From Streptococcus lactarius (lineage in GTDB: Bacteria > Bacillota > Bacilli > Lactobacillales > Streptococcaceae): a stretch of 64,000 nucleotides of DNA. Within the stretch, counting starts at the first letter, position 1. Every line of letters starts with the position of its first letter. The notes under the pieces were generated by a model. It was not told where the DNA came from and did no database searches. It saw only the letters and a list, made by a program, of their open reading frames with translations. Both the position numbers and the translations under genes were made by a program. This document shows, in pieces, positions 55,170 to 63,872 of the stretch. The stretch spans positions 37,336 through 101,335 of the forward strand of contig NZ_MRXX01000015.1 of NCBI RefSeq assembly GCF_016642265.1, written 5' to 3'.

Positions 55170-56105
55170 TTAATAATCCGGTCTCAAGACACCTTTAATG
55201 GTCTCTTGGGTTGCATGGTAGTCTCCATCAATGACGACCTTAATAATGCGTTTGGCTTCTTCAGCAGGTGCTGGCACCAATGGCAAACGAGTTGGACCTG
55301 CTTCAAATCCCATATAGTTCAAGACAGCCTTAACTGGTGCTGGGCTTGGATAAGAGAAGAGAGCATTCACTTTCGGGATGAATTTCCGTTGGATGCTGGC
55401 TGCTTTTTTGATATCGTTGTGCTCAATCGCTTCAAGCATTTCATGCATTTCATCCCCATTTGTATGAGAGGCTACTGAAATCACCCCATCAGCTCCAAGG
55501 TTCATCGCATGGAAGGCATCCCCGTCTTCACCCGTGTAGATAAGGAATTCCTCAGGTTTGTGCTCGATCAGATAAGCCATATTGGCTAGAGTTGTACACT
55601 CTTTTACACCAATAATATTTGGATGTTGAGCCAATCGAAGCATGGTTTCAGGCGTCATTTCAACTACGACACGACCTGGAATATTGTAAATGATAATCGG
55701 TAAGTTAGAAGCATCAGCAATTGCTTTAAAGTGCTGATACATCCCTTCTTGAGAAGGTTTGTTGTAGTAAGGAACAATTGCAAGACCAGCTGCAAAACCC
55801 CCAAACTCATCAACTTCTTTGACAAATTCAATAGAATCGCGCGTTTCATTGGTACCAACACCAGCGATCAAAGGCACTCGACCATTGACAATTTTCTGAA
55901 CAGCCGCAAAGAGTTCCAACTCTTCATCGTGAGTCAAGGTTGGACTTTCAGCCGTAGTTCCAGCAAGGAGAAGAGCGTCTGTATGGTGGGCCAACAAGTG
56001 CTCAATCAATGCAGGCAGCGCCTCAAAATTAATGGAACCATCTTCATGAAAGGGCGTAATAAATGCAGTGATAATTTTACAATCTTTTAAATCATGATAA
56101 GACAT
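55170..56105 (-). CDS. dapA: 4-hydroxy-tetrahydrodipicolinate synthase
   Basis: Condenses pyruvate and aspartate semialdehyde in the lysine/diaminopimelate branch. 311 aa TIM barrel. AGTTAESPT (about 47-55), Tyr in IIIYNIPGR (about 135-143) and the Schiff-base Lys in IGVKECT (about 163-169). AGAAAGG lies before ATG 56105. asd, which makes its substrate, is immediately upstream on the same strand, separated by a repeat-rich 310-nt spacer. Confidence 0.97.
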   Translation of the reverse strand: MSYHDLKDCKIITAFITPFHEDGSINFEALPALIEHLLAHHTDALLLAGTTAESPTLTHDEELELFAAVQKIVNGRVPLIAGVGTNETRDSIEFVKEVDEFGGFAAGLAIVPYYNKPSQEGMYQHFKAIADASNLPIIIYNIPGRVVVEMTPETMLRLAQHPNIIGVKECTTLANMAYLIEHKPEEFLIYTGEDGDAFHAMNLGADGVISVASHTNGDEMHEMLEAIEHNDIKKAASIQRKFIPKVNALFSYPSPAPVKAVLNYMGFEAGPTRLPLVPAPAEEAKRIIKVVIDGDYHATQETIKGVLRPDY

Positions 56106-56266
56106 AGAAAAACCTTTCTCTATCTAACAAAGAGGCAAAATTTGCCTACCGATAATTCAACAGCAGTCTATAAGAGATCAATGAAACTGAAACTCCACTG
56201 TGCGGGGGGAGTATAAAAGTCCGGTGGGCTTTTATAGCCTGAGCCTTAAATTATAAAAGCGAAGGA

Positions 56267-56410
56267 GAAATCAAACTCTTCGAGTTACTGATTTCTGGCT
56301 CATGACGCAGTGGTTGATTGGAACTACTCATGTTTGTAACATTCGTACTTCCTAATCAACTGTGTGGGGGCAAAACTACGAAATCAAACTCTTCGAGTTA
56401 CTGATTTCTG
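56267..56410 (-). repeat. Intergenic hairpin repeat between asd and dapA
   Basis: An exact 31-bp direct repeat (56267-56297 and 56380-56410), each unit folding by itself (GAAATCA/TGATTTC with inner AACTC/GAGTT). Between the units, CGCAGTGGTTGATTGG pairs with CCTAATCAACTGTGTG, and at about 56211-56235 an ATAAAAG/CTTTTAT hairpin occurs. Looks like a dispersed streptococcal intergenic repeat that may fold in the asd-dapA transcript. Confidence 0.75.
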
Positions 56411-56419
56411 TTTTGCTCC

Positions 56420-57496
56420 CTATTTCAATTCAAATTTCAATTCAGCCGTTGGGCGTACAAGTCCACGTTCGTGAAGGGTTTCTGCGATTTGGACTGAGTT
56501 CCAAGCGGCACCTTTAAGAAGGTTATCTGAAACTACCCACATGTGGATTCCTTTTTCAGCATCCAAGTCTTTACGGATCCGTCCAACGAAGGTATCACGT
56601 GAACCGACAGCATTAACTGCTTGAGGATAGATTTGGTGTGCGACATCGTCTTCAAGGACAGCACCTGGGAAGGCTGCAATCGCCGCTTTCACTTCGTCAA
56701 TTGGTGCTACTTCTTTGGTTTCAATATAGACTGACTCTGAGTGAGCTGACAAGACTGGAATCCGCACACAGGTTGCTGATACGGCAATGCTATCATCTTC
56801 CATGATTTTCTTAGTTTCGTTTGTCATCTTCATTTCTTCGTAAGTATAGTCGTTTTCAGTGAAGACGTCAATTTGAGCTAAAGCGTTGAAGGCGATTGGG
56901 TAGTGTTTCTTATCACCACCACAAGGCAAGATGTTTGCTTGGACATCACGTGGGTTGACCCCATCATTCAAAACTTCCTTCAACTCACGTTGGGTTTCAA
57001 GAATAGCTCCCATACCAGCACCTGAAACAGCTTGGTAAGTAGACACAATAATACGTTCCAAGCCCCATTTTTGACGAACTGGCTCAAGAGCGACCATCAT
57101 TTGGATTGTTGAACAGTTTGGACAAGAGATAATGCCGTTATGAGCATCAAGCGCATGTGCATTCACTTCAGGAACAACCAATGGGACGTCTGGATTTTGA
57201 CGGAAATAAGAAGTGTTATCCACCACTACTGCGCCTGCTTTTACAGCGTATGGTGCATATTTAGCAGATGTCGAACCACCAGCTGAGAAAAGGGCAATAT
57301 CAACCCCTTCAAAAGCATCTTCAGTAGTTTCCTCGATGGTCACATCTTGACCTTTGAATTGCAAGACTTTTCCTGCAGAACGTGCAGACGCAAGGTAGCG
57401 AATCTTATCGATTGGAAGACTTGATTCTTCCAACATTTTGATCATTTGTGCACCAACGGCACCTGTGGCACCGACAACAGCAACTGTATATCCCAT
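56420..57496 (-). CDS. asd: Aspartate-semialdehyde dehydrogenase
   Basis: NADPH-dependent reduction of aspartyl phosphate, the branch point to lysine, threonine and methionine. 358 aa from ATG 57496 (GAGG 7 nt upstream); a longer in-frame reading passes through a separate RNA gene and is not real. VVGATGAVG nucleotide loop at the N-terminus, active-site Cys in SCPNCSTIQ (about 126-134), and [12 protein letters not shown] with the catalytic Arg and His (about 245-256). Confidence 0.97.
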   Translation of the reverse strand: MGYTVAVVGATGAVGAQMIKMLEESSLPIDKIRYLASARSAGKVLQFKGQDVTIEETTEDAFEGVDIALFSAGGSTSAKYAPYAVKAGAVVVDNTSYFRQNPDVPLVVPEVNAHALDAHNGIISCPNCSTIQMMVALEPVRQKWGLERIIVSTYQAVSGAGMGAILETQRELKEVLNDGVNPRDVQANILPCGGDKKHYPIAFNALAQIDVFTENDYTYEEMKMTNETKKIMEDDSIAVSATCVRIPVLSAHSESVYIETKEVAPIDEVKAAIAAFPGAVLEDDVAHQIYPQAVNAVGSRDTFVGRIRKDLDAEKGIHMWVVSDNLLKGAAWNSVQIAETLHERGLVRPTAELKFELK

Positions 57497-57582
57497 AGTT
57501 AATCCTCTTTCAAAATTTTCTAAAAATTGAGTATTTGTACTATTATACAACTTTTTAGCATAAATGAAAAGTCCTGAAGGCA

Positions 57583-57734
57583 CAAAAAAAATCCTGATCC
57601 GAAGATCAGGATTCGAGGCACCTTTCGGTGAGAGCAGCCGGTTCACACAACTACTCAAGGTCCGCTCCTGCGTTACAATTGAATGTAGACCTCCTCAGCG
57701 CAAAAGGCTCCTAAGAGCCAATCGACTCATCGCA
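57583..57734 (-). ncRNA. Structured RNA upstream of asd, probably the asd RNA motif
   Basis: Independent RNA of about 150 nt: a strong promoter upstream, hairpin GGCTC-TTAG-GAGCC at its 5' part, a long GC-rich multi-stem middle, a CACC-GAAA-GGTG hairpin, and a perfect terminator AATCCTGATC-TTCG-GATCAGGATT with eight T's. It ends about 90 nt before asd. An asd RNA motif is known upstream of asd in lactic acid bacteria; location and size fit. Family match not verified. Confidence 0.75.
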
Positions 57735-57740
57735 TGTGAC

Positions 57741-57768
57741 TATTATAGCATATTGGACGCTAGAGTCA
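57741..57768 (-). promoter_or_regulatory. Promoter of the asd-linked RNA
   Basis: On the minus strand TTGACT (57763-57768), 16-nt spacer, TATAAT (57741-57746). Confidence 0.8.
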
Positions 57769-57796
57769 AGTAAACTATTTTCTCTATTTGCTTCTC

Positions 57797-58309
57797 TTAC
57801 TTTTTCAAAAATGTGGTTGGCCCTTCCAAGCTCTTTTGCATCCAGACGATATCGTGCCATTGGTCAAACTTATAGCCAATCTTTGGAAAATGAGCCACTT
57901 GGACATAACCTCGCTTTTCATGCATAGCAATGCTAGCCTCGTTTGGGAGGGCAATACAAGCCAAATAGCGTAAAAAGCCTCGTGCTTTCAGCTCCTCTTC
58001 TAAAGCATCATAAAGGGCCGATCCAATCCCCTTTCCTCTGGCTTCTTTGTAGATGTAGATGGATAATTCCACAGTCCAATCATAGGCAGCGCGTGCATAA
58101 TAGGTGGAGGCATAGGCATAGCCCACAACTACGCCCTCTTCTTCTGCGACTAGATAAGGAAAATGAGCCAGCGTTTGCGTAATACGCTTCTCAAATTCTC
58201 GGACAGTCGGCACATCCACCTCAAAGGTAATGGCAGTGTCTGTCACGTAAGGTTGGTAAATATCCCGAATGGCCTTTGCATCAGCTAGCTGTGCAGAGCG
58301 AATCATCAT
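57797..58309 (-). CDS. GNAT acetyltransferase, phosphinothricin-acetyltransferase-like
   Basis: 170-aa N-acetyltransferase of the GNAT family, closest in look to phosphinothricin/methionine-sulfone acetyltransferases: AIRDIYQPYVTDTAITFE at the start, acetyl-CoA loop RGKGIGSALYDAL (about 94-106) and EKRGYVQVAHFPKIGYKF near the end. GGAG lies 6 nt before ATG 58309. Substrate not assignable. Confidence 0.85.
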   Translation of the reverse strand: MMIRSAQLADAKAIRDIYQPYVTDTAITFEVDVPTVREFEKRITQTLAHFPYLVAEEEGVVVGYAYASTYYARAAYDWTVELSIYIYKEARGKGIGSALYDALEEELKARGFLRYLACIALPNEASIAMHEKRGYVQVAHFPKIGYKFDQWHDIVWMQKSLEGPTTFLKK

Positions 58310-58408
58310 GGTATCTCCTTTTCGAATACTCCTAGTATAACGAGAAGCCCGGCAACTGTCAATCATTGTCTGCGTCAAAAATCCCTCATCCTTCTAATTC
58401 TTTCTCAC

Positions 58409-58440
58409 AAAAAGAGGCTGGAGCCTTTTGGCCCAATCTC
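58409..58440 (-). terminator. Terminator of the ABC exporter operon
   Basis: Stem GAGATTGGGCC/GGCTCCAGCCTC with loop AAAA, followed by five T's on the minus strand; same hairpin style as at 39-69 and 21243-21267. Confidence 0.75.
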
Positions 58441-58458
58441 TTAGCAAAGAATGAGGAT

Positions 58459-60234
58459 CTAGTCTTCTTTATTTGAAAACTGACTGTTATAGAGTTCGTA
58501 ATAGAAGCCCTTGTCTGCCAACAAGGATTGGTGATTGCCTTGTTCAATGATTTGACCATCTTTGAGCACCAGGATTTTATCAGCTTCTTGAATGGTCGAC
58601 AAGCGGTGGGCAATGACAAAGCTAGTCCGCCCTTTCATTAAGTTCTTCATAGCTTTTTGAATCAAGAGCTCCAAACGCGTATCAACGGAAGACGTTGCTT
58701 CGTCTAAAATCAAAATTTTAGGATCAGCCAAGAGCGCACGCGCAATGGTCAAGAGTTGCTTTTGACCTAGAGAAATATTGCTAGACTCCTGGTTCATTTC
58801 CATATTGTAACCACCCGGCAGGGTCCGGATAAAGTGATCGACATTGGCGGCCTTTGCAGCAGCAACAATTTCTTCATCTGTCGCCTCAAGATTACCAAAT
58901 CGCAGATTTTCTTTAATGGTTCCCTCATACAACCAGGCATCCTGAAGCACCATCCCGAATTGTTTGCGGTATTCCTGACGGGAAATATGTCGGATATCGT
59001 GGCCATCAACCGTAATGGATCCAGCCGTCACATCGTAAAAGCGCATCAGCAAATTGATAAGAGTAGTTTTTCCAGCTCCAGTCGGACCAACAATGGCCAC
59101 CATTTCACCGGGTTTCACTTCCAAATTGAAATCCCGAATCAAAGGCTTGTCCGCTACATATTGGAAATCCACATGTTTGAAGCTCACTTGACCGGTCAAA
59201 TCTCCAGTCAGGGCTTCACTTTTATCTTCTACCTCATCCGGTTCATCCATGACTTGGAAAATCCGATCCAGCGAAGATTTGGCACTTTGTAGCTGACCAG
59301 CTAACTGGGTCAAATTTTGAATAGGTTGATTGATTTGCCAGACATATTGCACAAAAGCCTGCATATTTCCGACCGTCAAGCGACCAGCCAATACTTGCAC
59401 ACCTCCCACCAAGGCGACAACCAAGTAGGTCAAGTCGGATATCCCATTTAGGACTGGCATCATCAATCCAGAAATGAAATTAGCCTTAAAACCAACCTCT
59501 TTCAAGTGTTGAGTAATCTGATGGAACTCTTCTTGAGAGGACTCTTCTCTTACATAGAGTTTGAGAACATTGAAACCTGTCAAATTCTCCTGAACAAAAC
59601 CATTCATAGCTCCTAAAACATCTGCTTGCTGCTTGAAGTAAGGTTGGGATTTTTTCATGATAAAGCGAGCACTTAGATAAGTAATCGGAATCGATAGAAT
59701 CACCACTAAACCTAATTGAAGGTTCAAATAAAGCACCATACTGATGACAAATAGCAAGGTAAAGACGGCATTGACAATTTGCAAAAAGGATTGTTGCAAG
59801 GCATTTGAGACTGTTTCGACATCGCTAGTAAAGCGTCCAAGCAGGTCTCCAAACTGGTGACGGTCAAAATATGACACAGGAATCCGATTGATTTTATGAG
59901 ACAAATCATTCCGCATATCCTGAATCGTCTTTTGGACCGCATTGGTCATGAAATAGTTGGAATAATAGGACCCCAACTCATAAAAGACCCCACGAATCAA
60001 GTAAAGCGTCATAATGATAGCAATATAGGAGGCATTGAGTCCAGCTCCAGGCACTCCTTTAGCCATTTCCAAGAGATTTTGAGTTAATTCGGTAATGGCA
60101 AGCCCCAAAACAAAGGGTTCCACGACACTCATGATGACGCTGACGATTTTTAGAAAAATGGACAAGCAAACTTCAAAGCGATAAGCTCTCAAATAAGTCC
60201 ATAGTCGACGAAAACTAGATTGTTCTTTTTTCAT
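58459..60234 (-). CDS. ABC exporter half-transporter with consensus Walker B
   Basis: 591 aa: six transmembrane helices (about 20-310) fused to an ATPase. Walker A GPTGAGKTT (about 374-382), Walker B ILDEATSSVD with the catalytic Glu, but an unusual signature NISLGQKQL instead of LSGGQ. This is the pattern of one half of a heterodimeric multidrug exporter (LmrCD/BmrCD type). Partner encoded 13 nt upstream (60248-61987). Probably exports drugs or amphiphiles. Confidence 0.9.
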   Translation of the reverse strand: MKKEQSSFRRLWTYLRAYRFEVCLSIFLKIVSVIMSVVEPFVLGLAITELTQNLLEMAKGVPGAGLNASYIAIIMTLYLIRGVFYELGSYYSNYFMTNAVQKTIQDMRNDLSHKINRIPVSYFDRHQFGDLLGRFTSDVETVSNALQQSFLQIVNAVFTLLFVISMVLYLNLQLGLVVILSIPITYLSARFIMKKSQPYFKQQADVLGAMNGFVQENLTGFNVLKLYVREESSQEEFHQITQHLKEVGFKANFISGLMMPVLNGISDLTYLVVALVGGVQVLAGRLTVGNMQAFVQYVWQINQPIQNLTQLAGQLQSAKSSLDRIFQVMDEPDEVEDKSEALTGDLTGQVSFKHVDFQYVADKPLIRDFNLEVKPGEMVAIVGPTGAGKTTLINLLMRFYDVTAGSITVDGHDIRHISRQEYRKQFGMVLQDAWLYEGTIKENLRFGNLEATDEEIVAAAKAANVDHFIRTLPGGYNMEMNQESSNISLGQKQLLTIARALLADPKILILDEATSSVDTRLELLIQKAMKNLMKGRTSFVIAHRLSTIQEADKILVLKDGQIIEQGNHQSLLADKGFYYELYNSQFSNKED

Positions 60235-60247
60235 TTGCTTCTCCTTT

Positions 60248-61987
60248 CTATTCTTCCGTAAGCGATGGGCTACTATTCAATTGAGAATTAGCAATTTCCC
60301 GATAAATATCATTACTTGCCATTAACTCTTCGTGTGTTCCACGGCCCACAATCTCACCTTGATCCAAGACAATAATTTGATCCGCATCCATGATGGTTCC
60401 TACACGTTGCGCTACGATCAAGACAGTCGCATCTCCTGTTACCTCTTTAAGGCGTTTGCGTAAGATGGCATCCGTCTTGTAGTCCAAGGCAGAGAAGGAA
60501 TCGTCAAAGATATAAACATCCGGATGTTTAACAACGGCACGGGCGATGGACAAGCGTTGCTTTTGCCCTCCTGATAAGTTACTTCCACCTTCGGCTAAAT
60601 GGGTGTCGAAGCGATCTTCCCGACTATCTATAAATTCTTTGGCTTGGGAGATATCTGCCGCTTGTTCTAGTTCTTGGACAGAGGCATCTTCCTTTCCATA
60701 GCGAAGATTTTCAGCAATAGTCCCTGTAAACAGCAGCGCCTTTTGTGGAATAAACCCAATCTTTTGACGAAGGGCCTTGAGATTGTACTCCCGAACATCT
60801 ACGCCATCCACCAAAATCTTCCCAAGAGTCACATCATAGAATCGAGGAATCAATTGCACGAGGGAAGACTTCCCAGAACCAGTCGATCCAATAAAGGCAA
60901 TGGTTTCACCTGGCTTAGCCTTAAAAGAAATATTGTGCAAAACAGGACTTTCTGTCTCACCGGGATAAGCAAACGTCACATTGTCAAATTCCAGATAGCC
61001 GTGTGATGTTGTCTCCGTCACGCCTTTATCATTTGGATCAATCGAAATCGGCATATCCATAATTTCCTTAAGACGACGACTAGAAACCGCTGTACGAGGA
61101 TACATGGTAAAAAGGTTGGCTAAGAAAAGAAAAGACAAAAGCGCGTGGAAGCTATACTCAATAAAGGCCACCAAATCCCCGATTTTGAGACTTCCGTCAT
61201 GAAGGGGGTCCAAGGCAAACCAAACGATTGCCACAATCATGGCAATGATGATCTGCACAAATAAAGGTTCTGTTAAACCAGTTAGTTTGAACAATTTATT
61301 CGAGTTGTCAGCATAGATTTCATTTTCAGATGCAAATTTCTCCTGCTGAAAGTCTTCACGAGCAAAGGCTCGTATGACCCGAAGCCCTGTCAAATTTTCA
61401 CGCGCATACTGATTAAGATGATCTAAAGTCTTTTGCTGCTTCTCTGAAAGTGGACGTGTCTTCACTGCTACATACCAAACGACAACAGCAAGAAATGGCA
61501 CCGATACCGCTACGATCCATGCTAGAGAAGGACTGGTCGTTAGAATCAAGAGAACACTTGAGACCATCATCAAGGGTGTGATGACCCCCATCTTCAACAT
61601 GGAATCCGCAAATTGCATCAAAACAAAAGCATCCGAAGTCAAGCGAGTGACCAAAGAAGAGACCCCAATCTGTTCGTATTCGTGATGAGAATACTCTTGT
61701 AACTTCGCATAGAGGTCATTGCGCATATCGCGGACCATGGTCGTCGTTAGTTGCCCAACAGCATAGGACAAAACGATCCGCCCCAAAATCCCAATCAAAA
61801 TAATCCCAAACATGATCCAACCCCAGAAAAAGAGCCGGTCCACATCACGAGGATTGATCCCTTCATCGATCATGCGAGCCAAAACCGTTGGCAGTCCTAA
61901 ATTAACGATAACAAAAAAGACCGCTGAAAATAAATTCAAGGCTAGCCATTTGGGATACTGTTTCAAGTAAGACCAAATATAGAGCAT
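60248..61987 (-). CDS. ABC exporter half-transporter with degenerate catalytic site
   Basis: 579 aa from ATG 61987 (GGAG upstream; earlier in-frame starts pass through the leader). Transmembrane domain (about 12-300), Walker A GSTGSGKSS (about 358-366), canonical NLSGGQKQR signature, but Walker B IFDDSFSALD has Asp where the catalytic Glu should be. The odd Walker B here and the odd signature in the partner fall in the same composite site of the heterodimer, leaving one functional site, as in LmrCD and TM287/288. Confidence 0.9.
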   Translation of the reverse strand: MLYIWSYLKQYPKWLALNLFSAVFFVIVNLGLPTVLARMIDEGINPRDVDRLFFWGWIMFGIILIGILGRIVLSYAVGQLTTTMVRDMRNDLYAKLQEYSHHEYEQIGVSSLVTRLTSDAFVLMQFADSMLKMGVITPLMMVSSVLLILTTSPSLAWIVAVSVPFLAVVVWYVAVKTRPLSEKQQKTLDHLNQYARENLTGLRVIRAFAREDFQQEKFASENEIYADNSNKLFKLTGLTEPLFVQIIIAMIVAIVWFALDPLHDGSLKIGDLVAFIEYSFHALLSFLFLANLFTMYPRTAVSSRRLKEIMDMPISIDPNDKGVTETTSHGYLEFDNVTFAYPGETESPVLHNISFKAKPGETIAFIGSTGSGKSSLVQLIPRFYDVTLGKILVDGVDVREYNLKALRQKIGFIPQKALLFTGTIAENLRYGKEDASVQELEQAADISQAKEFIDSREDRFDTHLAEGGSNLSGGQKQRLSIARAVVKHPDVYIFDDSFSALDYKTDAILRKRLKEVTGDATVLIVAQRVGTIMDADQIIVLDQGEIVGRGTHEELMASNDIYREIANSQLNSSPSLTEE

Positions 61988-62036
61988 ACATAACTCTCCT
62001 TTTTCATAAATAATATCCTTCATTACACAGAAAAGA

Positions 62037-62130
62037 GGGAGTGAAACCGAAACAATTCTAACGAATAGCATTCCGGATTCAGTCCCATCTGTAGTCTCAT
62101 ACATTATACCAAACCATAAGTAAAAGTAAA
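62037..62130 (-). promoter_or_regulatory. Exporter promoter and leader hairpin
   Basis: TG-G-TATAAT (62103-62111, minus strand) with TTTACT at 62125-62130. The transcript begins with a long imperfect hairpin (62037-62086, arms GGGACTGAATCCGG and CCGGTTTCACTCCC-like) followed by a short T-rich stretch, then the ribosome-binding site. Could be an attenuator controlling the exporter. Confidence 0.55.
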
Positions 62131-62161
62131 GTAAAAGAGCAAGTTTCCCTGCTCTTTACTT
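62129..62161 (-). terminator. Terminator of lipoprotein gene 1
   Basis: AAGTAAAGAGCA pairs with TGCTCTTTTACTT across an 8-nt loop, just after the gene's stop. Confidence 0.8.
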
Positions 62162-62164
62162 GCT

Positions 62165-62614
62165 TTATTTTGTACGTTTAAGTTTAGCGTTTTTAAGAAT
62201 AATCAGATCCCCTTGATTGCTAGAACTTAACTTAGATAGATCAACTGTTAAATAATCACCGTCAATCTTGTATGTAATCTTTTCACCTCTACCATCTGTT
62301 GAGGTAATTGTTTTCTCTTTTTGATTGATTTTGACAACATAAGATCTCTCAATCTTTTGACCAGCGACTTCACCCGCAATGTTGAGGGTTCCTTTTGAAT
62401 CTTTGATCTTAATAGAAACTTCAAAATTAATAAGGTCTCCAATAGACTCTAATTGACTACCTGATAAGCCTTGCTCCTCAAGAATTTTCTTGAGTTCAGT
62501 TTTTGATGGTTTGTAGACATAAGTCCCGTTATCACTTTTGGCACCGCAAGCTACTAACAAACCAAGTGCAAAAATACCAACAAGTCCTAAAATAAGACGT
62601 TTCACATGTTTCAT
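62165..62614 (-). CDS. Small lipoprotein, paralogue 1
   Basis: 149-aa predicted lipoprotein: signal peptide with lipobox LVAC (Cys about residue 23), then GAKSDNGTYVYKPSKTELKKIL, a helix and a beta-rich C-terminal region (about 60-149) ending NAKLKRTK. Two paralogues lie upstream (62720, 63369), each with its own promoter and terminator. GAGGAG precedes ATG 62614. No named family recognised; probably anchored to the outer face of the membrane. Confidence 0.85.
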   Translation of the reverse strand: MKHVKRLILGLVGIFALGLLVACGAKSDNGTYVYKPSKTELKKILEEQGLSGSQLESIGDLINFEVSIKIKDSKGTLNIAGEVAGQKIERSYVVKINQKEKTITSTDGRGEKITYKIDGDYLTVDLSKLSSSNQGDLIILKNAKLKRTK

Positions 62615-62644
62615 AATCAATCTCCTCATGTACCTTATAATCAG

Positions 62645-62673
62645 ATTTTACCATTATTTTAATACCGATTCAA
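62645..62673 (-). promoter_or_regulatory. Promoter of lipoprotein gene 1
   Basis: On the minus strand TTGAAT, 17-nt spacer, TG-G-TAAAAT. Confidence 0.7.
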
Positions 62674-62684
62674 GATGTTTTAAA

Positions 62685-62710
62685 GAAAAAAGAACAGTTA
62701 CCCCTGCTCT
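62685..62710 (-). terminator. Terminator of lipoprotein gene 2
   Basis: AGAGCAG pairs with CTGTTCT, loop of 6, then six T's. Confidence 0.8.
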
Positions 62711-62719
62711 TTTAGATGA

Positions 62720-63172
62720 TTATTTTGTGCGTTTGAATTCAGCGTTTTTAATAAGTGACGAAGCAAATTGGTTAGTTGATTCTTGATCTCTCGTGAAGAT
62801 AAATGTCAATGTATCTCCTTTAATCCTGTATCGAATGTTATCGCCTTTTTCTTCTTTCGCAGCAATTGTTTTAGTTTTTTGATTGATCGTAATTTCTGTT
62901 GAATCTGTGGTTTTATGGCCTGGTCTTTTAGTTTTAATAGTTAAATATCCTTCTGAACCGTTAATTTCAACTGATAATTCTAAGGAATATTTATTATTTA
63001 AAGAATCAATATCCGAGCTAGATGCACCTTGCTCTTTAAGAATTTTCTTCATTTCTGCTGTCGATGGTTTGTAAACATAGGTTCCATTGTCACCTTTTGC
63101 ACCACACCCAGTTAAAAGAAAAATAGCAAAGAAAGATACTAGAGCCAAAATAAACTGTTTAAAGTTTTTCAT
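62720..63172 (-). CDS. Small lipoprotein, paralogue 2
   Basis: 150 aa, lipobox LTGC (Cys at about 23), then GAKGDNGTYVYKPSTAEMKKIL and a beta-rich domain ending NAEFKRTK. The same plan as its two neighbours, so the three arose by tandem duplication. GAGGAG precedes ATG 63172. Its promoter contains a strong inverted repeat (63210-63240), not seen at the other two copies. Confidence 0.85.
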   Translation of the reverse strand: MKNFKQFILALVSFFAIFLLTGCGAKGDNGTYVYKPSTAEMKKILKEQGASSSDIDSLNNKYSLELSVEINGSEGYLTIKTKRPGHKTTDSTEITINQKTKTIAAKEEKGDNIRYRIKGDTLTFIFTRDQESTNQFASSLIKNAEFKRTK

Positions 63173-63201
63173 AATTTCTCCTCATTTCATAGAATATCCC
63201 T

Positions 63202-63240
63202 ATTATAGCAACAATTCCATTGCATCGCAATGAAATTGTT
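63202..63240 (-). promoter_or_regulatory. Promoter of lipoprotein gene 2 with inverted repeat
   Basis: TTGCGA (63225-63230), 17-nt spacer, TATAAT (63202-63207) on the minus strand. A 31-bp inverted repeat (63210-63240; 14-bp arms with one mismatch, AACAATT...AATTGTT) covers the spacer and -35, a plausible operator. Confidence 0.65.
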
Positions 63241-63335
63241 ACATTATTTAGTTTGACTGGGTTCAAACTATTGCTATTAGATAAAGATCAAAAATTTAGT
63301 TAGAATTCTAATAGACAATCATAATAAATACACAT

Positions 63336-63361
63336 AAAAAGGTAGGATTTAGATCCCACCT
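63336..63361 (-). terminator. Terminator of lipoprotein gene 3
   Basis: AGGTGGGAT pairs with ATCCTACCT around CTAA, then five T's. Confidence 0.85.
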
Positions 63362-63368
63362 CTATTAA

Positions 63369-63812
63369 CTATTTAACTTTTTTAAACTTAGCAATTTTCA
63401 TGTAGTTCTTAAACATGTCTGTGTCACCCATCAAAGAATTCTTCACATTCTTAATCGTTAACACATTTCCTGAAACTTGATAAGTAATTTCTGCTTTCCC
63501 ATACTCATTTTTTGAGACAAGAGTTTTAGCTTTTTGGTCTACTTCCAAATCAATCACTTGATTATGCTTTTGTCCAGCAGCATTCGTGTTTACTTTCATC
63601 TCACCTTTCTTATCATTGATTATAATAGAAATAGTGAATGAGTAATCATCACCTATCAAAGATTGAAATTCACTTGGCATAATTTCTTTTATTTCATCTT
63701 TAGTAGGCTCAAACACGTAAGTACCGTTATCACTTTTAGCGCCACAGGCTACCAAAAATACTGCTGCAAAGACAGCTACAAAAGCTAATAAAAGACGTTT
63801 AAAATTTTTCAT
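63369..63812 (-). CDS. Small lipoprotein, paralogue 3
   Basis: 147 aa from the second ATG (63812), which is better spaced from AAGGAG than ATG 63815. Lipobox LVAC (Cys about 23), then GAKSDNGTYVFEPTKDEIKEI and a beta-rich region ending IAKFKKVK. More diverged from copies 1 and 2 than those are from each other. Function unknown. Confidence 0.85.
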   Translation of the reverse strand: MKNFKRLLLAFVAVFAAVFLVACGAKSDNGTYVFEPTKDEIKEIMPSEFQSLIGDDYSFTISIIINDKKGEMKVNTNAAGQKHNQVIDLEVDQKAKTLVSKNEYGKAEITYQVSGNVLTIKNVKNSLMGDTDMFKNYMKIAKFKKVK

Positions 63813-63843
63813 CATCTTCTCCTTTATGATATGATTTACAGTT

Positions 63844-63872
63844 ATTATAGCAACAAATGAGCAACATCACAA
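63844..63872 (-). promoter_or_regulatory. Promoter of lipoprotein gene 3
   Basis: On the minus strand TTGTGA, 17-nt spacer, TATAAT. The segment TTGTTGCTATAAT-like around the -10 resembles that of copy 2. Beyond it, 63873-64000 shows no gene I can support. Confidence 0.7.

Noticed and set aside
56267-56410. Exact 31-bp repeats that might suggest a CRISPR array
   Set aside because: Only two units, each strongly self-complementary, no regular spacers and no cas genes; better explained as an intergenic hairpin repeat.
62023-62100. 25-codon upstream frame before the ABC exporter
   Set aside because: Its first ATG lies upstream of the expected transcription start and its second would be only a few bases from the 5' end, so it is unlikely to be translated.
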